Shown: piece by piece, positions 26,565 through 34,348 of the stretch
Numbering within the stretch: the stretch's first letter is position 1
How the letters are laid out: every line of letters starts with the position of its first letter
From: JAFAMS01 sp963715815
GTDB taxonomy: Bacteria > Vulcanimicrobiota > Vulcanimicrobiia > Vulcanimicrobiales > Vulcanimicrobiaceae
Direction: 5' to 3'
DNA length: 64,000 nt
Assembly (NCBI GenBank): GCA_963715815.1
Contig: OY970278.1
Location: 1,922,001-1,986,000 of the forward strand
Made by a program: the position numbers and the translations under genes
Notes under the pieces: model-generated
Seen by the model: the letters and a program-made list of their open reading frames with translations, nothing else
Database searches by the model: none
What the model was told of the DNA's origin: nothing

Positions 26565-27563
26565 CTAGCCGCGGTAGGAACGCGCCCCCGTATTGCGCAG
26601 CCACAATCGCTCTAGGTGCCGCTTTTGATCGGGCCTTTCGCCGTCGATGAACTCGGTGCGAGCGTGTCCGGTCGCGCGATTGTTCACAAACTGGATTTGG
26701 CCCGGCTCGAACTCGAGCTCGACGCGTAGCTCCGGCGCATTGAACACGTCTTGTACGGCCTCGAGCGCGCTCGCTGTTTGCGTGTCCATCACCTCACCGC
26801 GTAACTGATACCCGCCGTAGATTTCATTCAGCGCCAAACGCGCGTGCAGTTGCTTCCCGTCGTATTCGAAAATCGGTGCCGAAAAGTACGGTACTTCGTC
26901 TTGTTCGTGCTCGCGGTGCCGATCGTACCAAAACGGACGATATAAGCGCTCGAGGTGCTGCGGGTATCGCTGCAACAGCGCGTTGTGCACGCTTTCGACG
27001 CTCATGACTCGGCTTTTCCCGCCGGAGAGTGCCGTCGAGATGCACAGCAGCGCCACATACGTCGGCGGCGTCTCGTTGTACGAGTTGTCGTTGTGGAACG
27101 TGAGATCGACGTTGGTGAGCGTTGGACGAATCCCGGATCCGGGCTTGAGTTTTGCGCCGGTGTCCAGCACCGGATAAAAGATCGAGCCGTCCAGCTTTTG
27201 CGCAACCGGGCGGGCGACGAGATTAGCGAGCAGCCAGTAGAGTTGCATGAGTTCGTCTGCAGTCGCCGATTCCGCCGGAAGTCGATCGACAACCGCGAAA
27301 CTGGGTGAACCGTCGAGTCGCCGGCGAACTTCGCGCATCGCGTCTGCGCAGGCGTCCAGCTCAAAGTCCTCGGTCCGCAGCAGAAGTGTCGGCAAACGAT
27401 GCGCGCGCAAACGACGCAATGCACCGCGCAGCTCTTCGAGCGCCGCTGCCGGCAACCGAACGAGATAGTCTTCGGCCCGCACCGTGTCGCGCGTCCACGC
27501 GCGCGGGCCGGAAACCGTCCGGTCTAAGATCGCGCTCGTAAGGCTACCTCTTCGCCCACGCAA
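26565..27563 (-). CDS. TauD/TfdA-family Fe(II)/2-oxoglutarate dioxygenase
   Basis: Oxygenase of 332 residues. The HxD iron motif is in TFHNDNSY, the distal His in NNRATGHARTEF, and the 2-oxoglutarate arginine is likely in RLWLRN near the end. These elements and GGKSRVMSVESVHN match the taurine/clavaminate-synthase-like family. The substrate is unknown. The N-terminus (SAILDRTVSGPRAW) is family-like; the only in-frame start is TTG 27563, overlapping the end of the HiPIP gene by 20 bases. The overlap means the oxygenase and HiPIP are translated from one message, so the iron-sulfur protein may be an electron partner. Confidence 0.85.
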   Translation of the reverse strand: MRGRRGSLTSAILDRTVSGPRAWTRDTVRAEDYLVRLPAAALEELRGALRRLRAHRLPTLLLRTEDFELDACADAMREVRRRLDGSPSFAVVDRLPAESATADELMQLYWLLANLVARPVAQKLDGSIFYPVLDTGAKLKPGSGIRPTLTNVDLTFHNDNSYNETPPTYVALLCISTALSGGKSRVMSVESVHNALLQRYPQHLERLYRPFWYDRHREHEQDEVPYFSAPIFEYDGKQLHARLALNEIYGGYQLRGEVMDTQTASALEAVQDVFNAPELRVELEFEPGQIQFVNNRATGHARTEFIDGERPDQKRHLERLWLRNTGARSYRG

Positions 27564-27804
27564 TGCACCAGCCGTTCGCGTCGATCGTGCCGGTCACAAT
27601 GCTGCATCCGTGTGGCGCCCTAAAGAAGCGGCACCCACTGCATTTCTTACCGCCCGGGCCGGGCTTGTCTTGATAATGGAACTGCTTCTTGTTGTCGGCG
27701 GCTTCCGCGGGCGCAGCAATGAGACTCAAAGCTGCAGCGGCCATGGGAACGCCCGCAACCTTCCGCAGAAATTCGGGCCGATCGAGTTTATCCGTCTTCT
27801 TCAT
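27544..27804 (-). CDS. High-potential iron-sulfur protein (HiPIP), exported
   Basis: Protein of 86 residues carrying the four cysteines of a HiPIP [4Fe-4S] cluster: Cys55, Cys58, Cys67 and Cys80, spaced C-X2-C-X8-C-X12-C, with the typical KCSGCRFF and NGWC segments. A hydrophobic leader (about 13-36, ending APAEA) indicates export. HiPIPs usually use Tat, but no twin arginine is visible, only FLRK. ATG 27804 has a GGAGG site upstream and is preferred over an upstream frame extension. It precedes and overlaps the TauD-type oxygenase gene. Confidence 0.9.
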   Translation of the reverse strand: MKKTDKLDRPEFLRKVAGVPMAAAALSLIAAPAEAADNKKQFHYQDKPGPGGKKCSGCRFFRAPHGCSIVTGTIDANGWCIAWAKR

Positions 27805-27863
27805 TACAGTACCTCCGATGGAGAGCGCCCGTCCGTACGGGCATGATACCATTCTGAGCGCCG

Positions 27864-28466
27864 ATGACAAAATCCGAGCTGGCAGCGCTTCTTCCGTCCT
27901 CGCCATCCGCCGAGCCCGTCGAGATCGCGTCGCGAATTTTCGCTCTGCGCGTCTTCACGCCAGCCGAAGCGGCGGTGATCGTCTCGCAAGCTGTACTCTC
28001 ACCAAAATGGTTCCCCGCAGTGATCAATGCCGAGCTCGAGATCGATCGCGAAATTCGCAATGCCGAGATACTTTTCGAAGAAGTTCACGCGGGCAGCGCG
28101 ACGTACCGCGAACGCCTGGAGCAGATCATGCAACCGTTGGCGGATACACTTGCGCCCGGATCGACGCTGCGAGAAGTTCAGCTCGTCCGCTACGCACCGG
28201 GTGGAAAATACGTCGATCATCGGGACGGTCCGACGCCCGGCGCGAAACGCCGCGTCCTTTCAGTTGTGTGCTATCTCAACGATCGTTTTGCGGGCGGCGA
28301 GACGACCTTCAGCGAGCTGAGCGTCAGCGTCACTCCTTTAACGGGAACGGTGATCGTCTTTCCGCCGGAATATCTCCATCGCGCCGACCCGGTCCAAACC
28401 GGCAAAAAGTACGTGATTACAGCCTGGTACCACGCATCTGAAAATGCGACTCAAGTTGCCAGGTAA
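27864..28466 (+). CDS. Prolyl-4-hydroxylase-like Fe(II)/2OG oxygenase
   Basis: Oxygenase of 200 residues with the P4Hc pattern: LVRYAPGGKYVDHRDG with the HxD iron pair, LSVVCYLNDRFAGGETTF, VFPPEYLHRADPV with the distal iron His, and GKKYVITAWYH with the 2-oxoglutarate-binding Lys. Substrates of bacterial members range from peptides to free amino acids. It is divergent from the HiPIP gene with 59 bases between, so two oxygenase genes and an iron-sulfur protein share one regulatory gap. Confidence 0.87.
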   Translation: MTKSELAALLPSSPSAEPVEIASRIFALRVFTPAEAAVIVSQAVLSPKWFPAVINAELEIDREIRNAEILFEEVHAGSATYRERLEQIMQPLADTLAPGSTLREVQLVRYAPGGKYVDHRDGPTPGAKRRVLSVVCYLNDRFAGGETTFSELSVSVTPLTGTVIVFPPEYLHRADPVQTGKKYVITAWYHASENATQVAR

Positions 28467-28495
28467 TGTGAACTAGACTCCGTACAACCCGGCCA

Positions 28496-28987
28496 ATGCG
28501 AATTAAAGTCTTCGGAACAGGCCCAATCTACGACGCGACACTCGAGATCTGCGCGAAGCGCGGACATCAGGTCGTCGACGAGCGCCCGTACGAACTGATC
28601 GTCCTTTCGAACGTGACGCGTATCCTCAAGGCTCCCGAGATTGCGGAGGCCGGCCTCGGCGTTCTCTGCTACCACCCGAGCCTGCTGCCGCGTCACCGCG
28701 GCGGCGATGCCGTGTACTGGACGCTCAAGATGGGCGACAAAGAAACGGGCTCGACATGGTTTTGGGTCGACGAAGGCATCGACACAGGCCCGATTGCAAT
28801 CCAGGGTTCGGTCACGATTCCGGCTGAAACCAAGCCTTCTACTCTCTATTACGAAACGCTCGTCCCGCTCGGCGCGAAGCTCTTCGACGAGCTGCTCGCC
28901 AAATTGGAAAAAGGCGAACGCCCGAGCGATGTTCAGGACGAATCGAAAGCCACGTACGAGCCCTTGCGTCCAAAGAAGCCGACGTAG
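28496..28987 (+). CDS. Minimal formyltransferase / 10-formyl-THF hydrolase-like protein
   Basis: Protein of 163 residues that resembles the hydrolase domain of 10-formyltetrahydrofolate dehydrogenase more than Met-tRNA formyltransferase. The motif is YHPSLLPRHRGG (the tRNA enzyme has NVHPSLLPRYRG), and the following WTLKMGDKETGSTWFW and EGIDTGPI are also FDH-like. Catalytic His60 and Asp96 are 36 apart, as in FDH (His106/Asp142). The N-terminal Rossmann part is shortened by about 45 residues and there is no C-terminal domain. The natural substrate, formyl-folate or a formylated small molecule, is open. Confidence 0.75.
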   Translation: MRIKVFGTGPIYDATLEICAKRGHQVVDERPYELIVLSNVTRILKAPEIAEAGLGVLCYHPSLLPRHRGGDAVYWTLKMGDKETGSTWFWVDEGIDTGPIAIQGSVTIPAETKPSTLYYETLVPLGAKLFDELLAKLEKGERPSDVQDESKATYEPLRPKKPT

Positions 28988-28988
28988 T

Positions 28989-29537
28989 CTAAAACCAGCC
29001 GTCCGCAACCTGCGCGAGCTGCGCGACCATCGGCGCGCCTACCTCGCGCGGCATAGCCTTAGCGATGATGCGCTCAAATTCCGCGCCGCGTTTTCGCTTG
29101 GCATCGAGGAGGCGCTCGAGTTCGCCTGGACCGAGTTGAGGTACGATGTGCCCGTTCACGTGAGCGCGCGCGTCTTCGACCATTTGACGCGCTTGATCGC
29201 CGACGTTGGCTGCGCGTGTCGCCTCCGCGTGTGAACCGCCAAAGGACGGAACGTAGGTGTCGAGCGGGTCGAAGTCGCCGTAGGGCGCCGCGTTGCGCGC
29301 CTGATTCCGAATCGCGACGACGTCGCGCCGGAACGACTCCATCCTGGCTAATATCTCGCGGGCTTGCGTGCGGGGCAACGTACGCTCGATCGCCTTCTGA
29401 TAGGCGCGATCCGCTTTTTCTAAATCGCGAACGGCACGATCGGCCCGCGAGAGAACTTTCGCTGGATCTTCTGCAATGGGCACGCGCGCATAAAGCAGCG
29501 CGACGAGCGCGCGTGCAAGCTCGCTAGCCGTTCTCAT
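28989..29537 (-). CDS. Hypothetical helical protein, 182 residues
   Basis: Soluble, charged and almost wholly helical protein (for example LSRADRAVRDLEKADRAYQ and ERLLDAKRKRGAEFERI), with no recognised domain. ATG 29537 overlaps the TGA of the upstream MFS gene (ATGA), so it is translated with the transporter. Its stop abuts the convergent formyltransferase gene. A much longer open frame continues upstream but only as the shadow of the MFS gene. Function unknown. Confidence 0.6.
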   Translation of the reverse strand: MRTASELARALVALLYARVPIAEDPAKVLSRADRAVRDLEKADRAYQKAIERTLPRTQAREILARMESFRRDVVAIRNQARNAAPYGDFDPLDTYVPSFGGSHAEATRAANVGDQARQMVEDARAHVNGHIVPQLGPGELERLLDAKRKRGAEFERIIAKAMPREVGAPMVAQLAQVADGWF

Positions 29538-30676
29538 GCGACCCGTATCCTCACCAGAATTGCGCCGCACGCCATCACAACCGCCGCCAAACAAAGCACG
29601 CTGGATGCTACGACAAGTGCCGGCGTGTAGCTTCCAAAATCGGCGATAAGTATGCCGGCGACCGCCGGGCCGAGAATTTGCCCGACGCCGAAGCCCGCCG
29701 TCAATCGGCCGATCGCAATGTGACTTCGCTCCGGCGCAAGCGCACGCCCAAGCGCGTTTGCCAGCGCCGTTACGCCGACAAAAGTACCGCCGAGCGTCGC
29801 CGCGCTGAGGAGCACGCCGATGGCGTTGGGTGCGACGACGGGTGCGATCGCGCCGATCGCCATCACGCCGAGTGCGAGGACGAGCGCAATGTCGCGTCCG
29901 AGTGTAATACCCAGACGGTTCCAGATGAAGGTCGAGGGTATCGCTACGACGCCGACTACGATCCAACTCGCCGCCGCGAATCCGGCGATCGACGGCGTCG
30001 ATGCAATCATCGCGACGATAAACGTCGCCGGGATGACATAACCCATCCCTTGCGCGCCGTATGCCGCGAACAGCCAGCCAAAAAGACGCGGATCGAGCTG
30101 CGATTGCTCGTGCCCGCCGGGCTCGATCTCCGCGTTTGCGGAATCGGTCAGCCATGGCATCGTGGCGCACATGAACGCCGAAATGATGCCGAGTCCTAGC
30201 CAACCTGCACGCCAACCGCCCCATGCTCCCAAGAGCGGAACCGCTACGGCCGTCAACGCAATCCCCGCACCGACTCCGCCATAGAAAATCGCGATCCAAT
30301 CGGGACGCCGTTCACGCGCGACGCGATCCAGAACGATGCTGGAGCCTAGAACAAAAGCAAAGCCGCTTCCGACACCGGTGACGAATCGAACCACGATCCA
30401 GCCGGATTCGGGCGTAAATGCCATGAGAGCGGTTGTCACGACGACGATCGCAATCGCCCACCTTGCGCCTTGCAAACGTCGCGCGCGAAAGCGCCCGCTG
30501 CTCGCCGAAAACGCGCCGACCAAATAGCCGGCCAGATTCGATGATGCGATCAACCCGGCCATCTGGTGGGAGAGCCCCGCACCGTGTTCCATCAGCGGTA
30601 GAAGTGGCGTGTATGCGAATCGCCCAACACCCATCGCGACCGCCAACAGGACGCACGCCGCGCTGAGGAACCGCAC
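29534..30676 (-). CDS. MFS transporter, YbfB/YjiJ-like
   Basis: Integral membrane protein of 380 residues with about 12 hydrophobic helices. The N-terminal VAMGVGRFAYTPLLPLM is characteristic of the YbfB/YjiJ branch of the major facilitator superfamily, and an internal repeat with GxLxG-type turns (SNLAGYLVGAF) follows. The substrate is unknown. GTG 30676 overlaps the last base of the preceding gene's TAG, so both genes are in one operon with the helical protein downstream. Confidence 0.85.
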   Translation of the reverse strand: MRFLSAACVLLAVAMGVGRFAYTPLLPLMEHGAGLSHQMAGLIASSNLAGYLVGAFSASSGRFRARRLQGARWAIAIVVVTTALMAFTPESGWIVVRFVTGVGSGFAFVLGSSIVLDRVARERRPDWIAIFYGGVGAGIALTAVAVPLLGAWGGWRAGWLGLGIISAFMCATMPWLTDSANAEIEPGGHEQSQLDPRLFGWLFAAYGAQGMGYVIPATFIVAMIASTPSIAGFAAASWIVVGVVAIPSTFIWNRLGITLGRDIALVLALGVMAIGAIAPVVAPNAIGVLLSAATLGGTFVGVTALANALGRALAPERSHIAIGRLTAGFGVGQILGPAVAGILIADFGSYTPALVVASSVLCLAAVVMACGAILVRIRVA

Positions 30677-31434
30677 TACGTTTTGGCCGTACCGATCGTA
30701 CCTTCGCGGACCGCGCTCGCACCTTCGGTGACGGATCCGAAGCGTTCGAAATGATCGAAGAGTGCCGTAAACGTCGCTGTTCCATGCAAAAGAAGCATGT
30801 GACCAGTAAACGCCTGATCGATGCGAACCACATACCACAAATTCGGCAATGCGGCTCCGCTGATCTCTGTTACCGTACCCGACGTTGCATGCGGCGGATA
30901 CACGTAGGGCGAGTACGTGAGCTTGACGACGCGCGCTTCCGCCGCATCAATCCACATCGTCCCTGCGCCGTGCTGCGTATCGTGTTTCGCGCTTTCGAAT
31001 TTGACCGCTACCGTCCCCGTCGCGCAATCCGCACATGGAGAGACGATCGCGAATGTATAGTCGCCGGCGAACCTGCGATCGTAGGGTTCGTTGAAAAACA
31101 CCTTGCCGGCCGACCAAGCGTCCGCGGTTTGTTTGTCGCGATCGCTCAGCTGCGTCGCGGAGAACTCTTTGCCGTCCTCGAGCACGCGATAGTAGTGCAC
31201 GGCTTCGAACACGCCGTCTTTGAACAGGATGGCACTCTCGCTCACTTCCGTATGTTTCGCGATGCCGGCGTCGATGAGCGTCGAGAAATGCCGCTGCATC
31301 CCGATCACGCCGCGGACGTTCGTCTCATACCCAGCGATGACGTGCTGTACGATTTCCGGAGGCTTAGGAGTCTCGTCTGCTCGCGCCGCGCAAGCTAAGC
31401 CAAGGCACGACGTTAGCATCACACCAACTCGCAT
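30676..31434 (-). CDS. Secreted protein of unknown function
   Basis: Protein of 252 residues with a Sec signal peptide (MRVGVMLTSCLGLACAARA). The mature part is beta-rich, with repeated F/V/Y strands such as GTVAVKFESAKHD and ARVVKLTYSPYVYPP, reminiscent of outer-membrane lipoprotein-carrier-like folds, but no family is firmly recognised. Two nearby cysteines (CADCATG) may form a disulfide. It is first in an operon with the MFS transporter and divergent from the SDR operon at 31511. Confidence 0.65.
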   Translation of the reverse strand: MRVGVMLTSCLGLACAARADETPKPPEIVQHVIAGYETNVRGVIGMQRHFSTLIDAGIAKHTEVSESAILFKDGVFEAVHYYRVLEDGKEFSATQLSDRDKQTADAWSAGKVFFNEPYDRRFAGDYTFAIVSPCADCATGTVAVKFESAKHDTQHGAGTMWIDAAEARVVKLTYSPYVYPPHATSGTVTEISGAALPNLWYVVRIDQAFTGHMLLLHGTATFTALFDHFERFGSVTEGASAVREGTIGTAKT

Positions 31435-31510
31435 GAGAATCGCGAACGTCACGAGCTCGGCTGCTCGTTTCGGGAGGGCCGCACCTTCAGCCCCGGATAA
31501 CAGCGCGACC

Positions 31511-32311
31511 ATGGACACCCGTGGCTCGGAACGCGTCGCAATCGTCGCAGGCGCCTCGGGCGCAATCGGCTCGGCTACGGTGCGAGCCCTTATCGAGCAG
31601 AGGATCAACGTCGTCTTAGCGGCGCTTCCCGATCCGGTCCTCGACACGTTGGCGCGTGAGGCAGAAAGCCGAGGCCTTCGCGCCTTAGTCGTCCCGACCG
31701 ATATCACGCGGCGCGACGAGATCGACGTGCTCGTCGCAAAGACGCTCGTCGCGTTTGGGCGGATCGACATTCTGATCAACTCCGCCGGCATCGGCTCCAG
31801 TCCATCGATCTGCGACTCGAGCGACAGCGACCTCGAAAAAGTCGTCGCGATAAACTTGCTGGGTCCAGCGCGCCTGATGCACGCCGTCTTGCCGATCATG
31901 AAAGCGCAAGGACGCGGATCGATTGTCAACGTCGGTTCGATCGCGGGTGAAGCCGGCGTGATGGGAATCTACTCGGGCTCGAAGTTTGGTTTGCGCGGTC
32001 TTACCGACAGCGTTCGACGCGAAGTTCGCAGCTACGGCATCGACGTCACGTTGATTCAGCCGGGCTTCGTCCGCAGTCCGATGAATCCAGCGCTTGGCGA
32101 CAACGTTCCGGGACCCGAAGTCGTAGCCGATGCGATCGTCGCGTCGATTCGACGACCCAAGCGCAAGCACGTTGTTCCGGCAATCTACAACATCCCCGTA
32201 TTCTTCGTGAAAGCGTTTCCCGCGTTAGTCGATCTCGTCTTCGGTGATGCGCGCATTCAAGAGCGGCTCAACCGCGATGCGCGGGCCGAGCGCGGTACTA
32301 ACGGTAGCTAA
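31511..32311 (+). CDS. Short-chain dehydrogenase/reductase
   Basis: Classical SDR of 266 residues: AGASGAIGSATV cofactor loop, NSAGIG, VNVGSIAG with the catalytic Ser, and YSGSKFGL with the Tyr-Lys pair. The C-terminal tail (VVPAIYNIPVFFVKAFPALVD) is hydrophobic and could contact membrane. ATG 31511 is first of a four-gene operon; the next gene starts three bases after the stop. Its neighbours, an acyltransferase, another SDR and an acyl-CoA dehydrogenase, suggest a lipid or fatty-acyl substrate. Confidence 0.9.
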   Translation: MDTRGSERVAIVAGASGAIGSATVRALIEQRINVVLAALPDPVLDTLAREAESRGLRALVVPTDITRRDEIDVLVAKTLVAFGRIDILINSAGIGSSPSICDSSDSDLEKVVAINLLGPARLMHAVLPIMKAQGRGSIVNVGSIAGEAGVMGIYSGSKFGLRGLTDSVRREVRSYGIDVTLIQPGFVRSPMNPALGDNVPGPEVVADAIVASIRRPKRKHVVPAIYNIPVFFVKAFPALVDLVFGDARIQERLNRDARAERGTNGS

Positions 32312-32313
32312 GC

Positions 32314-33504
32314 GTGCCCGAACGCGATTACGTGCTGCGCATCGCGCCACTCCCATTGCAGCCGCTGCGGTGGGGAGCGGTGCTGTTCGGCTCCCTCTAC
32401 TATCGTTATCCCTACCGCATCCGCGGCTGGGGACGTTTTCCGCGCAAGCGTGGACCGACACTACTGCTCGCAAACCATCAGCACGAAGTGGAATCCGCCG
32501 TGCTGATCTCGGATCTTACGATCGGAACCTTCTCGTGGCGTCGGCCGATCTTCACCGTCTCCTCGCGGCGTATGTGGGAGCCGGGTTTCTTCGCCGAACG
32601 TCTTCCCGGCCTGAGCTCTTTACTGCGTATGCTCAATTTCGGCTGGCTATTTTCGTCGATAGGCCTGCAGCCGATAGAAAACGAGCTGCACGAGCGCCCC
32701 TTCGTGAGCGTCGCGGTTGTGCTGCAAGATTTACATGGTGATCTCGACGTGGCGACCGTCTTCGCGGATCGAGCGCGTGCGCGGCTACCTAAGACGGTGA
32801 ACCGCATCGGTGACCTGCTGCGTGCAGAACATTTCGCGGCCGCCCGTTCGCGCGTCAAGCTCACGGATGTATTGGAGCCCTACCGTAAAGAGCTCATGCA
32901 GTTTACGCGCGCGCAAGTCGAGGCGGATTTACAACATTTCGAAAACCTGCAACGCGGCGGCGCGACGATCTTCCTCGCACCCGAAGGCGATTATTCCGGC
33001 GACGGCAAGATGCAGCGGATGCGCGGCTCGCTCCCGCGCCTCGCACCCCTCGCAGAAATCTGGCTCGCAGGCATAAGCTACGATCCGCTCGTCGGCCGGA
33101 GACTCTCTTTGCTCTATCGCGTTGGAAAGGCGGAACCGAACGTCGCGCTCGATCTGCAGATCAAGCGGATCCGTCCGGTCACGACGAGTGCATTGCTCGC
33201 TACTTGGCTGCACGAACGCGGCGAGCAAACGTTTACGGCCGATGAGGCGTGCCACGCAATCGACGCCGCACTCGCCGCCCTTCCAAAAGTGCTTTTCGTC
33301 GAGCCCGAGCTGCGCAGCGATCCACATAGTTTGACGCAGCTTGCACTGCGAGGTCTTCTTCAACTTGATATAGCCGAAACCGACGGCGTGACATATCGCC
33401 TCCAATCTCGTCGCACGCATCCCGAATTTTCGCGTACGGCTGACATCATCGAGTACCTCTACAATTTCCATCACGAGACGCTCGACGGCGCGAACGCCGT
33501 ATGA
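32314..33504 (+). CDS. PlsC-like acyltransferase with altered HX4D motif
   Basis: Protein of 396 residues resembling lysophospholipid acyltransferases. The catalytic block I reads NHQHEVES, giving HX4E (His55/Glu60) where the family has HX4D. Block III is LAPEGDYSGDG (Pro223-Glu224-Gly225) in place of FPEGTRS. About 160 residues separate the two blocks, roughly double the usual distance, because of a helical insert. The first 30 residues include a hydrophobic stretch that may sit on the membrane. GTG 32314 is the start and its stop overlaps the next ATG. It probably acylates a lipid or glycolipid, but the changed motif leaves activity uncertain. Confidence 0.7.
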   Translation: MPERDYVLRIAPLPLQPLRWGAVLFGSLYYRYPYRIRGWGRFPRKRGPTLLLANHQHEVESAVLISDLTIGTFSWRRPIFTVSSRRMWEPGFFAERLPGLSSLLRMLNFGWLFSSIGLQPIENELHERPFVSVAVVLQDLHGDLDVATVFADRARARLPKTVNRIGDLLRAEHFAAARSRVKLTDVLEPYRKELMQFTRAQVEADLQHFENLQRGGATIFLAPEGDYSGDGKMQRMRGSLPRLAPLAEIWLAGISYDPLVGRRLSLLYRVGKAEPNVALDLQIKRIRPVTTSALLATWLHERGEQTFTADEACHAIDAALAALPKVLFVEPELRSDPHSLTQLALRGLLQLDIAETDGVTYRLQSRRTHPEFSRTADIIEYLYNFHHETLDGANAV

Positions 33505-34343
33505 GCGAACAGCGAGCGATCGTAGTCACGGGCGCGTCAACGGGAATAGGCGCCGCGGCTGCACTCGCGCTCGCGCAAATGGGGAACGTAGTTTTTGCGG
33601 GTGTTCGCTCCGATGCCGATACCGAGCGCATTGCCCGCGAGCATCCCAACCTTCGTCCGGTATGGATCGATGTTACGCAAAGCGACACAATTACTGCTGC
33701 GGCTCAAATCGTGCGCGCGACTGGTCTCCGCGTTGCCGGCCTTGTGAATAACGCGGGGATTGTCGTTGCCGGCCCGCTCGAGCATGTCTCGGAATCAGAG
33801 CTTCGAATGCAGTTCGACGTCAACGTTTTGGGGCAAATTGCCGTCACGCAAGCGTTCTTGCCGCAGCTTCGCGACGCTCGTGGACGCATCGTCTTTGTCG
33901 GCTCGGTATCCGGCCGCATTGCGATGCCATATATTGCGCCATATAGTGCGTCTAAATTCGCATTGCGCGCGCTCGTCGACGGACTGCGCTTCGAGCTTGA
34001 ACCGGACGGCATCAAGGTCGCGCTGATCGAGCCGGGTTCAGTCAAGACACCGATTTGGCGCAAGGGTCGCGACGGATATAAAGGTCGCTGGAATACGCTG
34101 CCGGCCCGATATCAGCGCGCGATGCAGGCAGTACTCGAGCAATCAGAACGGGAGGAACGCACGGGAATCGCGCCCGAGCGTGTCACGCGCGCAATTCTCG
34201 ACGCGCTTTTCTCGTCCAAACCGCGGACGCACTACCTCGTCGGCGTATCGGCTCGCTTAGGCGGATCGATCGTTCCGCTGTTGCCTGCGCGCCTGCGCGA
34301 CGCCATTTTTCGCAAGGCGATGCACCCTAGAGGCGGCAAGTAG
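33501..34343 (+). CDS. Short-chain dehydrogenase/reductase
   Basis: SDR of 280 residues with TGASTGIGAA cofactor loop, NNAGI, VGSVSGR with the catalytic Ser, and YSASKFAL with the Tyr-Lys pair. The sequence is nearest to the 17-beta-hydroxysteroid/retinol-type group (VALIEPGSVKTPIW). ATG overlaps the acyltransferase stop as ATGA. The C-terminal region LGGSIVPLLPARLRDAIFRK is amphipathic. It is the third gene of the 31511-35533 operon and likely acts on a hydrophobic substrate. Confidence 0.9.
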   Translation: MSEQRAIVVTGASTGIGAAAALALAQMGNVVFAGVRSDADTERIAREHPNLRPVWIDVTQSDTITAAAQIVRATGLRVAGLVNNAGIVVAGPLEHVSESELRMQFDVNVLGQIAVTQAFLPQLRDARGRIVFVGSVSGRIAMPYIAPYSASKFALRALVDGLRFELEPDGIKVALIEPGSVKTPIWRKGRDGYKGRWNTLPARYQRAMQAVLEQSEREERTGIAPERVTRAILDALFSSKPRTHYLVGVSARLGGSIVPLLPARLRDAIFRKAMHPRGGK

Positions 34344-34348
34344 AGCGC

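Noticed and set aside
28989..30299. A single 436-residue minus-strand protein
   Set aside because: Its first two thirds are only the shadow frame of the MFS transporter (29534-30676); the real gene is the 182-residue end at 28989-29537.
31435..31929. Extended N-terminus for the secreted protein at 30676-31434
   Set aside because: The extension lies antisense to the SDR gene and would bury the signal peptide.
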